From Chitinophaga pinensis (lineage in GTDB: Bacteria > Bacteroidota > Bacteroidia > UKL13-3), in assembly GCA_945861965.1 (NCBI GenBank), contig CAMAWM010000019.1, forward strand, positions 1 through 41,570: DNA of 41,570 nucleotides. The letters are read 5' to 3'. This document shows, piece after piece, positions 32,894-41,491 of this stretch. The notes below the pieces were generated by a model, which made no database searches, was not told where the DNA came from, and was given only the letters and a program-made list of their open reading frames with translations. Position 1 is the stretch's first letter. The number at the start of each line of letters is the position of its first letter. The position numbers were made by a program, and so were the translations under genes.

Positions 32894-33640
32894 TTACCAA
32901 CTTCCACTCGAGCCACCACCACCAAATCCACCGCCACCAAAACCACTAAATCCGCCACCACCAAATCCACCACCGCCACCACCAGAAAATCCGCTTCCGC
33001 CAAATGTTCCGATAAAAGGAGCATATCCTAAAAATCCACCTCCTCTTCTTCCGCCTCTATTGAAAAAAGAAAGTACAATTGCTATGATAATAAAAACAAT
33101 CAAACTGATTGACGAAACGCCTTTTCTTTTTCTATTTTTTGCAGGGGTATCATTTATAAATTCACCAGCTGCCGCACGAATTATTATATCAGTAGCAGCA
33201 TCCAAACCCGCAAAATAATTTTGTTCGCGAAATGCAGGTTTCATATATTCGTCTTCAATTCTTCTACTTAATAAATCCGTAACAGTTGCCTCCATTCCAT
33301 AGCCGGTATGAATTCGCATTTTATGGTCGTCAATTGCAACATAAATAAGCAAACCGTTGCTCTTTCCTTTTTCGCCAATTCCCCAACCTTCGCCAATCCT
33401 CTGACAGTAATCAACAAGATCATCGCCATCCAAAGATTTTTCAATAACAATAGAAATTTGTGTTGAAGTTGAATCGTTATACGTAGTTAGTTTTTGTTCA
33501 AGAAATTTAATTTCTTCAGCACTCAGAACATGTGCATAATCGTTTACTAATTTTGGTGGATTTGGTTTTGAAGGAATGTCTTTTGCCGAAACAAAAGTTG
33601 CAGTTAGTAAGTAACAGATACTTAATAAAAATTTATTCAT
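32894..33640 (-). CDS. TPM-domain membrane protein with Gly-rich tail (YgcG-like)
   Basis: This 248-residue protein has a signal peptide (MNKFLLSICYLLTATFVSA), a TPM domain at about 25-160 (VNDYAHVLSAEEIKFLEQKL, QISIVIEKSLDG, GIGEKGKSNGLLIYVAIDDHKMRIHTGYGME), a membrane helix (ISLIVFIIIAIVLSFF) and a terminal glycine/serine/phenylalanine-rich tail ending GGGGSSGSW. This architecture is typical of YgcG-like proteins encoded beside lemA. An ATG at 33640 within ATGAATAA overlaps the stop of the preceding TPM gene by 8 bp, which suggests coupled translation; the frame also extends to 33655 but that would lose the signal peptide start. The biochemical role of TPM proteins in bacteria is unsettled. 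Confidence 0.92.
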   Translation of the reverse strand: MNKFLLSICYLLTATFVSAKDIPSKPNPPKLVNDYAHVLSAEEIKFLEQKLTTYNDSTSTQISIVIEKSLDGDDLVDYCQRIGEGWGIGEKGKSNGLLIYVAIDDHKMRIHTGYGMEATVTDLLSRRIEDEYMKPAFREQNYFAGLDAATDIIIRAAAGEFINDTPAKNRKRKGVSSISLIVFIIIAIVLSFFNRGGRRGGGFLGYAPFIGTFGGSGFSGGGGGGFGGGGFSGFGGGGFGGGGSSGSW

Positions 33641-34067
33641 TCTCAGCACCTCCAAATGAAATATCGTTGCTCAATTCGTTGCTATCGTTGTGTTGTCGAG
33701 GAAAGTAGGTATTCAATTTTTCTCCTGCTTTCTGAATGGCTAAACACAAACCTTCTGCAAATTTATTTTCTTTGAAATGCGATTGCAAAATATCGCGTTC
33801 TTCATCCCAAAATGCATCGGTTACTTTTTCGTGAATTCCGCTATCGCCAATTACCACAAACTTTTTATCTTTATAGGCAAGATAAAATAAAACTCCATTC
33901 TTCAATTCGGTTTCATGCATATTCAGTTTTACGAAAATTTCTTTTGCGCATTCAACTGGTTCTATTTTGCATTTGGGTTCAACATGCACACGAATTTCGC
34001 CCGAAGTTTGTAGCTCTGCGTGCTTTATTGCTTCTATTATTTGTGCTTGTTCTTGCTTATTGAACAT
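33633..34067 (-). CDS. Soluble TPM-domain protein
   Basis: These 144 residues form a TPM domain without a signal peptide or membrane helix: FNKQEQAQIIEAIKHAELQTSGEIRVHVEPKC, NGVLFYLAYKDKKFVVIGDSGIHEKV and DILQSHFKENKFAEGLCLAIQKAGEKL. It belongs to the TLP18.3/Psb32/MOLO-1 domain family. It is the middle gene of lemA-TPM-TPM; its stop overlaps the start of the membrane TPM gene by 8 bp, and lemA lies 83 bp upstream across a 14 bp hairpin. Confidence 0.9.
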   Translation of the reverse strand: MFNKQEQAQIIEAIKHAELQTSGEIRVHVEPKCKIEPVECAKEIFVKLNMHETELKNGVLFYLAYKDKKFVVIGDSGIHEKVTDAFWDEERDILQSHFKENKFAEGLCLAIQKAGEKLNTYFPRQHNDSNELSNDISFGGAENE

Positions 34068-34090
34068 GTGAATGTTGGTATAAACTAAAA

Positions 34091-34129
34091 TTGAAAATTA
34101 CAAGCTATAGTTTTACTTGTAATTTTCAA
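34091..34129. repeat. 14 bp perfect inverted repeat (hairpin) between lemA and the TPM genes
   Basis: TTGAAAATTACAAG (34091-34104) and CTTGTAATTTTCAA (34116-34129) are exact complements with an 11 nt loop. In the minus-strand transcript the hairpin follows the lemA stop by about 20 nt and is followed by a short T run (TTTTAG). It may be a weak terminator, attenuator or RNA-processing/stability element setting LemA above TPM levels. Confidence 0.65.
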
Positions 34130-34150
34130 AATCAGTATTTTTTTGTTTGA

Positions 34151-34738
34151 TTAAAATTGAACTTCTGGTGCTTTTTCAGAACCTGCATTTCCTTTAAAAA
34201 ATTCTCTTGCTTTAAAGTTAAAAATTCCGGCATAAATATTCTGAGGAAATTTTTGAATGCTGGTATTAAAAACCTGAACCGATTCGTTGAATTTTCCCCG
34301 CTCAGTTGAAACTCTATTTTCTGTGCCTTCTAATTGGCTCATCAAATCAGTAAATGCTTGCGTTGATTTCAATTGAGGATAGTTTTCGGCAATTACCAAA
34401 AGACGACTCAATGAACTTTCCATTTCGTTAGCGGCTTTCATTCTCGTTTCTGGGCTTGTAGTTTTGTCATCCCAATTTACTTTTGCCTGACCAACTCGCG
34501 AACGCATTTCTGTAATTTCTGTCAAGGTCGATTTTTCGAAATTGGCAGATCCTTTTACTGTGTTCACCAAATTAGGAATCAAATCCATTCTTCGTTGATA
34601 TACGTTTTCAACTTGCGCCCAGGCTTTGTCTACTCCGTTGCGGTTGTCAACCATTTTATTGTAACTGCCGCAGCCATTAAACAAAACTAAGAGCAGAATT
34701 CCTGCTATAACTAAAAGTGTGATTGTGCTGTTTTTCAT
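34151..34738 (-). CDS. lemA: LemA family protein
   Basis: This 195-residue protein has one N-terminal membrane segment (STITLLVIAGILLLVLFNGCGSYNKMV, about 3-28); the cysteine in FNGCG could be lipidated, although the lipobox is imperfect. The rest is the LemA helical bundle: KAWAQVENVYQRRMDLIPNLVNTVKG, AENYPQLKSTQAFTDLMSQLEGTENRVSTERGKFNESVQVFNT and FPQNIYAGIFNFKAREFF. The frame is open to 34798, but MKNSTITLL at 34738 fits the family start. lemA is followed by two TPM genes, a common cluster of unknown function. Confidence 0.95.
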   Translation of the reverse strand: MKNSTITLLVIAGILLLVLFNGCGSYNKMVDNRNGVDKAWAQVENVYQRRMDLIPNLVNTVKGSANFEKSTLTEITEMRSRVGQAKVNWDDKTTSPETRMKAANEMESSLSRLLVIAENYPQLKSTQAFTDLMSQLEGTENRVSTERGKFNESVQVFNTSIQKFPQNIYAGIFNFKAREFFKGNAGSEKAPEVQF

Positions 34739-34764
34739 GTGTTTATTTTTTTTTCTATGCGCAG

Positions 34765-34791
34765 CAAGATACAAATTAGAAACCAAACCAA
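34765..34791 (-). promoter_or_regulatory. Possible lemA promoter
   Basis: On the minus strand TTG (34791-34789) is followed after 17 nt by TATCTTG (34771-34765), a shortened form of the -7 consensus. The leader would be about 20 nt before the ATG at 34738. It is a weak match. Confidence 0.3.
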
Positions 34792-34940
34792 TGAACATGA
34801 CAAAATGTTTGAATTGTATTACTATGTAATTTTAATGCCTTTGTTATTTGATTTGTATTTTAATCAAATTGTTTTTGCATAGCATTGCATAATACTATGT
34901 TTTAAATTAAAGCGTTAGCTAAGTTAAAAAATATTTAAAA

Positions 34941-36458
34941 ATGCTCAAATCCAATATCGACAAATACCTTTTTGTTTTGTTGTTGTTTGTTTTTAACTAT
35001 TTGTTTTGGCAGCAACTATTTGGAATAAACTTGTTTTTATTTTCAAGTAGCTTAGTGGTTTATCAGCTCATAAAATATAAAGGTTCGCTACAATCAAATT
35101 CTGTTAAAATCGCCTTAGCATGTACGCTTGTTTCGGGCATTATGCTGCTAATTACTAATTCAATTATTTCAATTTTAGTGCATCTTTTATCGTTTTATAT
35201 TTTACTGGGTTTTATTCACGAACAAAAATTGATGTCAATATATTTTTCATTGGCACATGTTTTTATGAATTACTTAAGTGGAATTAAAAATCTAATCTTT
35301 GATTTTTCGCCAAATCAAACAAAAGGAAACCGCAAATTGAATTTGGTATTTTATTATTTAAAACTTTCCATAATTCCATTTATAGTATTTGTTTTTTTCT
35401 TCGTCATTTACTTTGCTGCCAACGAACAATTTGCCATTTATGTCGAAGATTTTTTCAAGCAATTTGATGGATTTTTCAACTATATTTTTGTTTGTGTTAG
35501 TTTTGAAAGAATACTTTTCAATGTATTTGCAGTGCTATTGCTTTCAGGAATTATTTACAAAAGCAATTTCCTTAAATTGTTGAATATAGAATTGAGTTTG
35601 TCAGATTTTTTGACGAGAATAAAAACGAAAAACAAACAAAATAATTTTCCGATAAACGTATTGAAATCAGAATATAAAGCAGCATTGATTTTGCTTGTTG
35701 CTATGAATGTTTTATTGGCAATTGTTAATTATGCCGACATACAAACTGTGTGGTTTGATTTTGTTCCAAGTAATTTTTTGAAAATGAAAGAATTTGTTCA
35801 CGAAGGAACCTATTTGCTCATTTTAAGTATTTTGCTTTCAATGCTAATTGTCTTGTTTTTCTTTCGAAAAAATTTGAATTTTTATCCTGCAAATAATTTT
35901 TTAAAAGTGCTTGCTTACTTATGGATGTTGCAAAATGCGGTTTTGGTTTATTCGGTGTATTTACGCAATTACAATTTTGTTTTTCTCAATGGATTAGCGT
36001 ATAAACGAATTGGCGTAATGGTGTTTTTGACTCTTGTTTTGTTTGGATTAATTACTTTGATAATTAAAATTTACAAACGACATTCAGTTAATTATTTATT
36101 GCGAATAAATACATGGTTTGCATTTTTGGTTTTAACCGCAATGACTTGTGTTGATTGGGATTTAAAAATAGCTAAATATAATTTAAACCATTGGAACAAA
36201 GCCGGAATTGATGTTGATTTTTATTTTACGCTTTCGCCAAAAGTGATGCCTTTGCTTTTCGAAAATCAAGAAAAAATCAAAGAACAAATTTTGGCGAATC
36301 AGCATTTTAAAAACACTTGGACACATTACAAAAATTTTGAGAAATTTGAAAAGCATTTGAAACATAGAAAAGAAAATTTTCTTGAAAATAAAAAATTACT
36401 TACTTGGCAATCCTGGAATTATTCAGATTCAAAAACTATTGCGCAGCTAACTAAATAG
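34941..36458 (+). CDS. DUF4173/DUF4153-like polytopic membrane protein
   Basis: This 505-residue protein has about 11 hydrophobic segments and little soluble sequence until a basic C-terminal tail (KNFEKFEKHLKHRKENF). The block VLTAMTCVDWDLKIAKYNLNH near residue 400 and GIDVDFYFTLSPKVMPLLFENQ are features I associate with the DUF4173 family of Bacteroidota. There is no enzymatic motif; the function is unknown. An A-rich leader precedes its ATG. It is divergent from lemA and ends 3 bp from the convergent mtgA. Confidence 0.8.
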   Translation: MLKSNIDKYLFVLLLFVFNYLFWQQLFGINLFLFSSSLVVYQLIKYKGSLQSNSVKIALACTLVSGIMLLITNSIISILVHLLSFYILLGFIHEQKLMSIYFSLAHVFMNYLSGIKNLIFDFSPNQTKGNRKLNLVFYYLKLSIIPFIVFVFFFVIYFAANEQFAIYVEDFFKQFDGFFNYIFVCVSFERILFNVFAVLLLSGIIYKSNFLKLLNIELSLSDFLTRIKTKNKQNNFPINVLKSEYKAALILLVAMNVLLAIVNYADIQTVWFDFVPSNFLKMKEFVHEGTYLLILSILLSMLIVLFFFRKNLNFYPANNFLKVLAYLWMLQNAVLVYSVYLRNYNFVFLNGLAYKRIGVMVFLTLVLFGLITLIIKIYKRHSVNYLLRINTWFAFLVLTAMTCVDWDLKIAKYNLNHWNKAGIDVDFYFTLSPKVMPLLFENQEKIKEQILANQHFKNTWTHYKNFEKFEKHLKHRKENFLENKKLLTWQSWNYSDSKTIAQLTK

Positions 36459-36461
36459 TAT

Positions 36462-37184
36462 TTATTTCGATTGCCAAGGAATATTTACATAACGCATGTA
36501 GCGCATAATTACCGATTGTTTGCGAAGTATGTAACGAGTGGGTTTGTTGGCTTGCCATCTTTTGGGGTTTGGAAAACAAGCTGCAATTAATGCCGCTTCG
36601 CCTTTTGTTAGTTTTTCTGAAGGCTTGTTAAAATAATGTTGTGCAGCAGCTTCGGCACCATAAATTCCGTTTCCCATTTCAATGATGTTTAAATAAACTT
36701 CAAGAATTCTTTTTTTAGTCCACAAAATTTCAATGGCAACGGTTACATAAAATTCAAGTCCTTTTCTAACCCAACTTCTGCCAGTTGTGAAAAACAAATT
36801 TTTGGCTGTTTGTTGACTAATTGTACTTGCGCCTCTTAGTTTTTTTCCGCCATTAAAACTTCTTTTGATGGATTTATTTATTTGTTCAAAATCAAATCCG
36901 TAATGATCGAAAAATTTTAAGTCTTCGGCAGTTATCGCGGCTTTTATCGTATTGCTTCCAATATAATTTATACCTCTCCACGACTTATTTAGTTTCACTT
37001 CATCGCTGCCTGCAATTTGTTCAAACACTCGTGTAATCTGAAGTGGTGTTACCGGAACTGGAATCACTCGATACAATATAATTAACAACAAACTGAATTG
37101 CCATAAAAGCAAAGCAAGTTGAAGCAGCCACGATTTCAATTTTAATAGTTTTGTTTTTAGTCTTTTCACAACTTTGCTGTTCAT
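36462..37184 (-). CDS. mtgA: Monofunctional peptidoglycan glycosyltransferase (GT51)
   Basis: This 240-residue enzyme polymerises lipid II into glycan strands without a transpeptidase domain. It has one N-terminal membrane helix (about 20-40). The catalytic glutamate is E87 in ITAEDLKFFDHYGFDFE (84-100). The other GT51 blocks are LRGASTISQQTAKNLFF (116-132), RSWVRKGLEFYVTVAIEILWTKKRILEVYLNIIEMGNGIYGAEAAAQHYFNK and EAALIAACFPNPKRW. A TAAACTTG on the minus strand (37204-37197) 12 nt upstream is a possible -7 element. Confidence 0.95.
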   Translation of the reverse strand: MNSKVVKRLKTKLLKLKSWLLQLALLLWQFSLLLIILYRVIPVPVTPLQITRVFEQIAGSDEVKLNKSWRGINYIGSNTIKAAITAEDLKFFDHYGFDFEQINKSIKRSFNGGKKLRGASTISQQTAKNLFFTTGRSWVRKGLEFYVTVAIEILWTKKRILEVYLNIIEMGNGIYGAEAAAQHYFNKPSEKLTKGEAALIAACFPNPKRWQANKPTRYILRKQSVIMRYMRYVNIPWQSK

Positions 37185-37319
37185 AATTTAATGCTGCAAG
37201 TTTAGTAATTACATACCATACTTGCACTTGTGTTTATGTACAAGCAGTTGTTAATTTGCAGTTATAGTGAAAACTCAAATTTCTGTATTGATTTTTAGCA
37301 CTGTATTTCATTTAAAAAT
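37185..37319. other. Divergent intergenic region between mtgA and the metallophosphoesterase gene
   Basis: These 135 bp hold the possible mtgA -7 element (37204-37197, minus) and a short interrupted inverted repeat (CTTGT ... ACAAG near 37224-37242). I see no gene here. Confidence 0.3.
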
Positions 37320-38642
37320 ATGCTCCTTTTTAAAATTAAATTAATTGTAATTACTCTGCTGATAGTGATGTTGCTCGACATTTATTCGTGGCAAGGAATT
37401 AAAAATTTAATCAGACATCAATCTCAAAAAATAAAAAAAATTACAAGTATTTTTTTCTGGTCTATTACGCTTGTTACTATTTTATCATTGATAATTAATT
37501 TAGTTTTTTCGGGAATAAATACCGGTCCGGTTTTCAGAGTGTATTCAGCTGGTTTTTTCTTTCTGGTTTATTTATCAAAACTATTTTTTTGCTTGTTTTT
37601 ATTTATCGAAGACATTTACCGATTATTCAGATGGTTGGTTTATAAAACCTTTATTCGAGAAGCCATCAGCGATTCTACACACGATTTGAGCGAACAGAAT
37701 ATTGAAGGAATCGAATTGATTGAAAAACCAAAAAACGGATTGCATTTAACCCGAAGTCAGTTTATTTCTCGAGCAGCATTGTTAACTACCGCATTGCCAT
37801 TTATTATACTTACGCGTGGTATAACAAAAGGCGCATACAATTACAAAATCAGAAGAGTGCAATTGCATTTGCCTAAGTTGCCCAAAGCGTTTGATGGATT
37901 AAAAATATTGCAAATAAGCGACATTCACAGTGGAAGTTTTACGGATAAAGACGCTGTCAATAATGGAATAAAAATGATTGTTGACGAAAAGGCAGACATA
38001 GTTTTTTTTACGGGCGACATGGTTAATAATCGCAGTGATGAATTTAATCCGTGGCAGGATTTATTTTCACAAATTAAAGCACCAATGGGAGTATTTTCAA
38101 CATTGGGAAATCATGATTACGGGGATTATGTTTTGGATTGGAAATCGCCCGATGAAAAGAAAAAAAACTTAGATGATTTAATAAAAGCGCAATCGGATTT
38201 AGGTTGGAAATTACTTAGAAACGAACATGTTATCATCGACAAAAAATTTCAAAACCTTGCAATTTTAGGAGTTGAAAATTGGGGCGATAGAGGAAGATTT
38301 CAGAAATTTGGTGATATAGATAAAGCAAAATATCACATGCCCGAATCCACGGTTAAACTTTTACTTTCTCATGATCCATCGCATTTTGATAGCATTGTAA
38401 GTAAGCATCACAAAGACATAGACGTAACATTCAGCGGTCACACACATGGCTTTCAATTTGGTTTCGAAATTGGAAATTTAAAATGGAGTCCATCGCAATA
38501 CATTTATCCGCATTGGGCTGGTTTGTACGAAGTAGAAAAACAAAAAATTTATGTAAATCGTGGTTTCGGGTTTTTGGGTTTTCCGGGAAGAGTAGGAATT
38601 TTACCCGAAATTACTGTCTTTACTTTGAGCAAAGAAATTTAA
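37320..38642 (+). CDS. Membrane-anchored calcineurin-like metallophosphoesterase
   Basis: The 440 residues have three N-terminal membrane helices (about 5-20, 40-62, 72-95), then a fourth hydrophobic stretch with SRAALLTTALPFIIL. The calcineurin-type phosphoesterase domain follows from about 190, with all five metal motifs: LQISDIHSG, FFTGDMVNN, LGNHDYGDY, LLSHDPSHF and FSGHTHGFQFG. This arrangement is that of YaeI/YkuE-like phosphoesterases, some of which act on lipid-linked sugar pyrophosphates; the substrate is unknown. The complete motif set predicts activity. Confidence 0.93.
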   Translation: MLLFKIKLIVITLLIVMLLDIYSWQGIKNLIRHQSQKIKKITSIFFWSITLVTILSLIINLVFSGINTGPVFRVYSAGFFFLVYLSKLFFCLFLFIEDIYRLFRWLVYKTFIREAISDSTHDLSEQNIEGIELIEKPKNGLHLTRSQFISRAALLTTALPFIILTRGITKGAYNYKIRRVQLHLPKLPKAFDGLKILQISDIHSGSFTDKDAVNNGIKMIVDEKADIVFFTGDMVNNRSDEFNPWQDLFSQIKAPMGVFSTLGNHDYGDYVLDWKSPDEKKKNLDDLIKAQSDLGWKLLRNEHVIIDKKFQNLAILGVENWGDRGRFQKFGDIDKAKYHMPESTVKLLLSHDPSHFDSIVSKHHKDIDVTFSGHTHGFQFGFEIGNLKWSPSQYIYPHWAGLYEVEKQKIYVNRGFGFLGFPGRVGILPEITVFTLSKEI

Positions 38643-38754
38643 GTTTTAAGCAATCAAATTTTCATTTCCTCCATTCTGTTCAAAACATTTTTACAATTAG
38701 AAAAAATATTTTTTTTATTTCGAAAACTTATTCAAGTTTGGCAGTCGATAAATC

Positions 38755-39339
38755 ATGAACAAAATAAAGTTAGAAGTTGTTGGATTAAGCAGTGGGCAAA
38801 GCAGCGGAAGTTACACACTGATACTGAGCGAAACTTCCGGAAAAAGAAAATTGCCAATAGTAATTGGAAGTTTTGAAGCGCAAGCCATCGCCATTGAAAT
38901 TGAAAAAATTGTTCCGTTTCGGCCAATGACGCATGATTTATTCGTAAATATTTTTCGCGAATTCAATATCGACTTAATGGAAGTGTTAATTTACAATTTG
39001 CAAGAAGGCGTTTTTCATGCCCGATTGATTTGCGAATACATGGGACAAATAAAAGAATTGGATGCCCGAACCAGTGATTCGATTGCACTTGCCGTTAGAT
39101 TTAAATGCCCAATTTACACCTACGATTATATTATGGAAGAAGCAGGAGTAATATTAAGCGATGAAATGGTGAATCCCGAAATGGAAGAAACTCCCGCGCC
39201 AATTGCTAAAAGCGAAAACGATATTTCAAGTCAAAGTATGGAACAACTGCAACAAAATTTGGATCAAGCATTGAGCATGGAAGATTATGTTCTTGCTGCC
39301 AAAATTAGAGACGAAATGGAGCAGAGAAATAAAAGTTGA
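38755..39339 (+). CDS. Bifunctional nuclease (BFN/DUF151) with C-terminal UVR motif
   Basis: This 194-residue protein has a BFN domain at about 1-130 (VVGLSSGQSSGSYTLILSE, KRKLPIVIGSFEAQAIAIEIEK, PMTHDLF, LDARTSDSIALAVRFKCPIYTYD), a variable acidic linker (VNPEMEETPAPIAKSENDISS) and a UVR-type helical hairpin at about 158-192 (QLQQNLDQALSMEDYVLAAKIRDEMEQRNK), as found in UvrB/UvrC. BFN proteins have reported DNase/RNase activity in plants; the bacterial role is poorly known. It precedes the nucleoside transporter gene by 65 bp on the same strand. Confidence 0.93.
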   Translation: MNKIKLEVVGLSSGQSSGSYTLILSETSGKRKLPIVIGSFEAQAIAIEIEKIVPFRPMTHDLFVNIFREFNIDLMEVLIYNLQEGVFHARLICEYMGQIKELDARTSDSIALAVRFKCPIYTYDYIMEEAGVILSDEMVNPEMEETPAPIAKSENDISSQSMEQLQQNLDQALSMEDYVLAAKIRDEMEQRNKS

Positions 39340-39350
39340 TGCCTTGATTT

Positions 39351-39379
39351 TTTGATGTGCTACTAATTGATTAAGGTTG
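39351..39379 (+). promoter_or_regulatory. Predicted promoter of the nucleoside transporter gene
   Basis: TTTG (39351-39354) is followed after 17 nt by TAAGGTTG (39372-39379), one base off the -7 consensus. The leader would be about 20 nt before the ATG at 39405. Confidence 0.4.
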
Positions 39380-39404
39380 CCTAAATAAAAAGGTTTAAAA
39401 AAGT

Positions 39405-40631
39405 ATGGAAAGATTTACAGGCATTATTGGAATATTTTTTATTTTGGGCATTGCCTTTTTGTGCTCTAACAATCGCAAAGCAATTAATTACCGATTGGTA
39501 ATTAGCGGTTTGATTTTGCAATTATTTTTAGCCATTATCATTTTAAAAATTCCTGCAGTTACTTCCTTTTTTCAGCTCTTGGGACATGGCATGGAAAAAA
39601 TCGAAGGATTTGCCAGAGAAGGAGCCAAGTTTGTTTTTGGAAATATATTACCCGATCCGGCCGAAGCAGGAAAAATATTTGGTTCTTCCAATGCATTTAT
39701 TTTTGCATTAAATATTCCGGCTACCATTATTTTAGTTTGTGTATTAGTTGCCACACTTTACCACATTGGATTTATGCAACGTGTAGTTTCAATCATTGCA
39801 AAAGGAATTTATTTCATTATGCGAGCCAGCGGATCCGAAACCTTATCAAATGTTGCAAGTGCGTTTGTAGGTCAGGTTGAAGCGCAAGTTATGATACGAC
39901 CTTATTTGGCCGGAATGACAAAAAGTGAATTGCTTGCAAGTATGAGCGGAAGCATGGCATGTATTGCTGGTGGTATTTTAATAGTGTATGTAAACATGGG
40001 TGTGCCTGCTGAGTATTTAATTGCTGCAAGCTTAATGGCAGCTCCGGCTGCATTGGTTATTTCTAAAATTGTATATCCCGAAACCGAAGAATCCCAAACC
40101 AAAGGAGCTGTAAAAATTGAAGTAAAAAGTCCTTATACAAATTTGGTTGATGCCGTTTCGAATGGTGCCAGCGATGGAATGAAAATATCCATTAATGTCA
40201 TCGCCATGCTTATTGGTTTTATCGCCTTGATTGCTTTCATCAATTATATACTTTTAAAAATTTCTCCTGCACTTAGTTTGGATGTCATACTTGGTTGGGT
40301 GTTTTTTCCGATGGCTTGGGCTATGGGAGTGCCCTACGATGAAGTAATGAAAGTTGCCAGTTTGATGGGCGAAAAAATCAGCGTTACCGAATTTATTGCT
40401 TACTCACATCTTACAGCAACAAAAGCTACTTTTTCGCCAAAGGCATTGGCCATTGCAAGTTTTGCATTGTGTGGTTTTGCCAATTTTGGTTCGGTAGGAA
40501 TTCAGATTGGCGGCATTGGTGCATTGGTTCCTGAGCGCAGAAAAGACTTAGCCAAATTAGGAATGAAAGCACTTTTGTGCGGAACACTTGCCAGTTACAT
40601 GAGTGCGTGTTTGGCCGGTATGATGGTTTAA
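39405..40631 (+). CDS. CNT-family concentrative nucleoside transporter (NupC type)
   Basis: This 408-residue transporter imports nucleosides with Na+ or H+. The family blocks are present: NALNIPATI-like segment, SNVASAFVGQVEAQVMIRPYL (HP1/TM4 region), ACIAGGILIVYVNMGVP, and CGFANFGSVGIQIGGIGALVPERRKDLAKLG at the C-terminal core. The nucleobase-contact motif reads G-Q-V-E-A-Q where the best-known members have G-Q-T-E-A-P; whether this changes specificity is unknown. It follows the BFN gene and may have its own promoter (39351-39379). Confidence 0.93.
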   Translation: MERFTGIIGIFFILGIAFLCSNNRKAINYRLVISGLILQLFLAIIILKIPAVTSFFQLLGHGMEKIEGFAREGAKFVFGNILPDPAEAGKIFGSSNAFIFALNIPATIILVCVLVATLYHIGFMQRVVSIIAKGIYFIMRASGSETLSNVASAFVGQVEAQVMIRPYLAGMTKSELLASMSGSMACIAGGILIVYVNMGVPAEYLIAASLMAAPAALVISKIVYPETEESQTKGAVKIEVKSPYTNLVDAVSNGASDGMKISINVIAMLIGFIALIAFINYILLKISPALSLDVILGWVFFPMAWAMGVPYDEVMKVASLMGEKISVTEFIAYSHLTATKATFSPKALAIASFALCGFANFGSVGIQIGGIGALVPERRKDLAKLGMKALLCGTLASYMSACLAGMMV

Positions 40632-40656
40632 TTTTTTTACATTATTAAAAAGCACA

Positions 40657-40905
40657 TTGTGTTTTAGAAATTATTTAAAATTAGTTCAGGATACCATCAA
40701 TCTTCGAGATCAAATCAGCGATTTGCGAAATACAATTTTATCCAACGATAGCTTTTTTGTAACACCAAAATTTAAATCCGATGTCATTATTCAAATTTTA
40801 AATTACGAAAAACAAATTCGTGATGTAAGAAAATCCTTTTTTATTTTTCGGCAGGATTTTTTTTGCCAGCAATTAATTTTTCGATTGTTCCTTCCAATCT
40901 TTTGA
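40657..40905 (+). CDS. Possible small coiled-coil ORF or gene remnant
   Basis: An open frame of 82 codons starts at TTG 40657 (no ATG) and runs 65 bp into the 3' end of the convergent YdeI-like gene. Its first 55 residues look protein-like and helical (KLVQDTINLRDQISDLRN, then FKSDVIIQILNYEKQIRDV), with codon use like the neighbours. The last 25 residues are antisense to the YdeI gene and look like read-through. I do not recognise it. It may be a short real gene, or the 3' remnant of a lost gene; the frame stays open upstream into the end of the transporter gene. Confidence 0.3.
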   Translation: MCFRNYLKLVQDTINLRDQISDLRNTILSNDSFFVTPKFKSDVIIQILNYEKQIRDVRKSFFIFRQDFFCQQLIFRLFLPIF

Positions 40906-41491
40906 TTCTTGTTTCGTCACGTTTGGCAGTTACAATCCATTCTATATATTCTCTGCGATGGCTAAAGGCAAGCTTTTCAAATTGTTGTTTTGCAATAATG
41001 TTTTTTGCAAATATTTTCGATAAATCTTCGGGCAGTTGAATGGTTTTTGTTGTTGAATCTGCATACTTTAATATCTCTCTCGTTTTTGGTTTTGCTTCTA
41101 AAAGATAATCTTTTTCGGTTTTTAATCTAAAAGCAAATGCCGACCACGTTTCGTCAAAAGCAATCAACATAAGCCATTTTATATTTTTGTATTTTAGCAA
41201 AGCTTCCCAACCTTTGTCGCGGGTAAGATCCGTTTGCATTTTGCTGCTTATTTTAGGATAATAACACCAAACTCTTATGTCTGGTTTTAATAATTTTATT
41301 ATCAATGGAAATTGTTTTTCTAATTCGTTTTGGCTTTTCACAAACCAATGCAATGAATTAAAATCTTGCTTTGTATCACTTATAATTTTTATACCACTTG
41401 GTAATTTTCCCAAAGTGTTTTCAAAATCTTTTGGTGCATTTATAACACACAAAATATGTGGCGAATTAATTTTTAGTTTTTTAAGAAGCAT
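40841..41491 (-). CDS. YdeI/OmpD-associated family protein
   Basis: These 216 residues match the YdeI/OmpD-associated family. The N-terminal part (LLKKLKINSPHILCVINAPKDFENTLGKLPSGIKI, then WFVKSQNELEKQFPLIIKLLKPDIRVWCYYPK) is the YdhG-like sensor-type region. The C-terminal signature is FEKLAFSHRREYIEWIVTAKRDETRIKRLEGTIEKLIAGKK. The molecular role is not established. Its start region overlaps by 19 bp the end of the Cas1-like frame that comes in from the right edge. The gene itself looks intact. Confidence 0.88.
   Translation of the reverse strand: MLLKKLKINSPHILCVINAPKDFENTLGKLPSGIKIISDTKQDFNSLHWFVKSQNELEKQFPLIIKLLKPDIRVWCYYPKISSKMQTDLTRDKGWEALLKYKNIKWLMLIAFDETWSAFAFRLKTEKDYLLEAKPKTREILKYADSTTKTIQLPEDLSKIFAKNIIAKQQFEKLAFSHRREYIEWIVTAKRDETRIKRLEGTIEKLIAGKKNPAEK

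Noticed and set aside
32889-33218. Proline-rich open frame opposite the TPM gene
   Set aside because: The proline run is the complement of the glycine-rich tail codons of the TPM protein.
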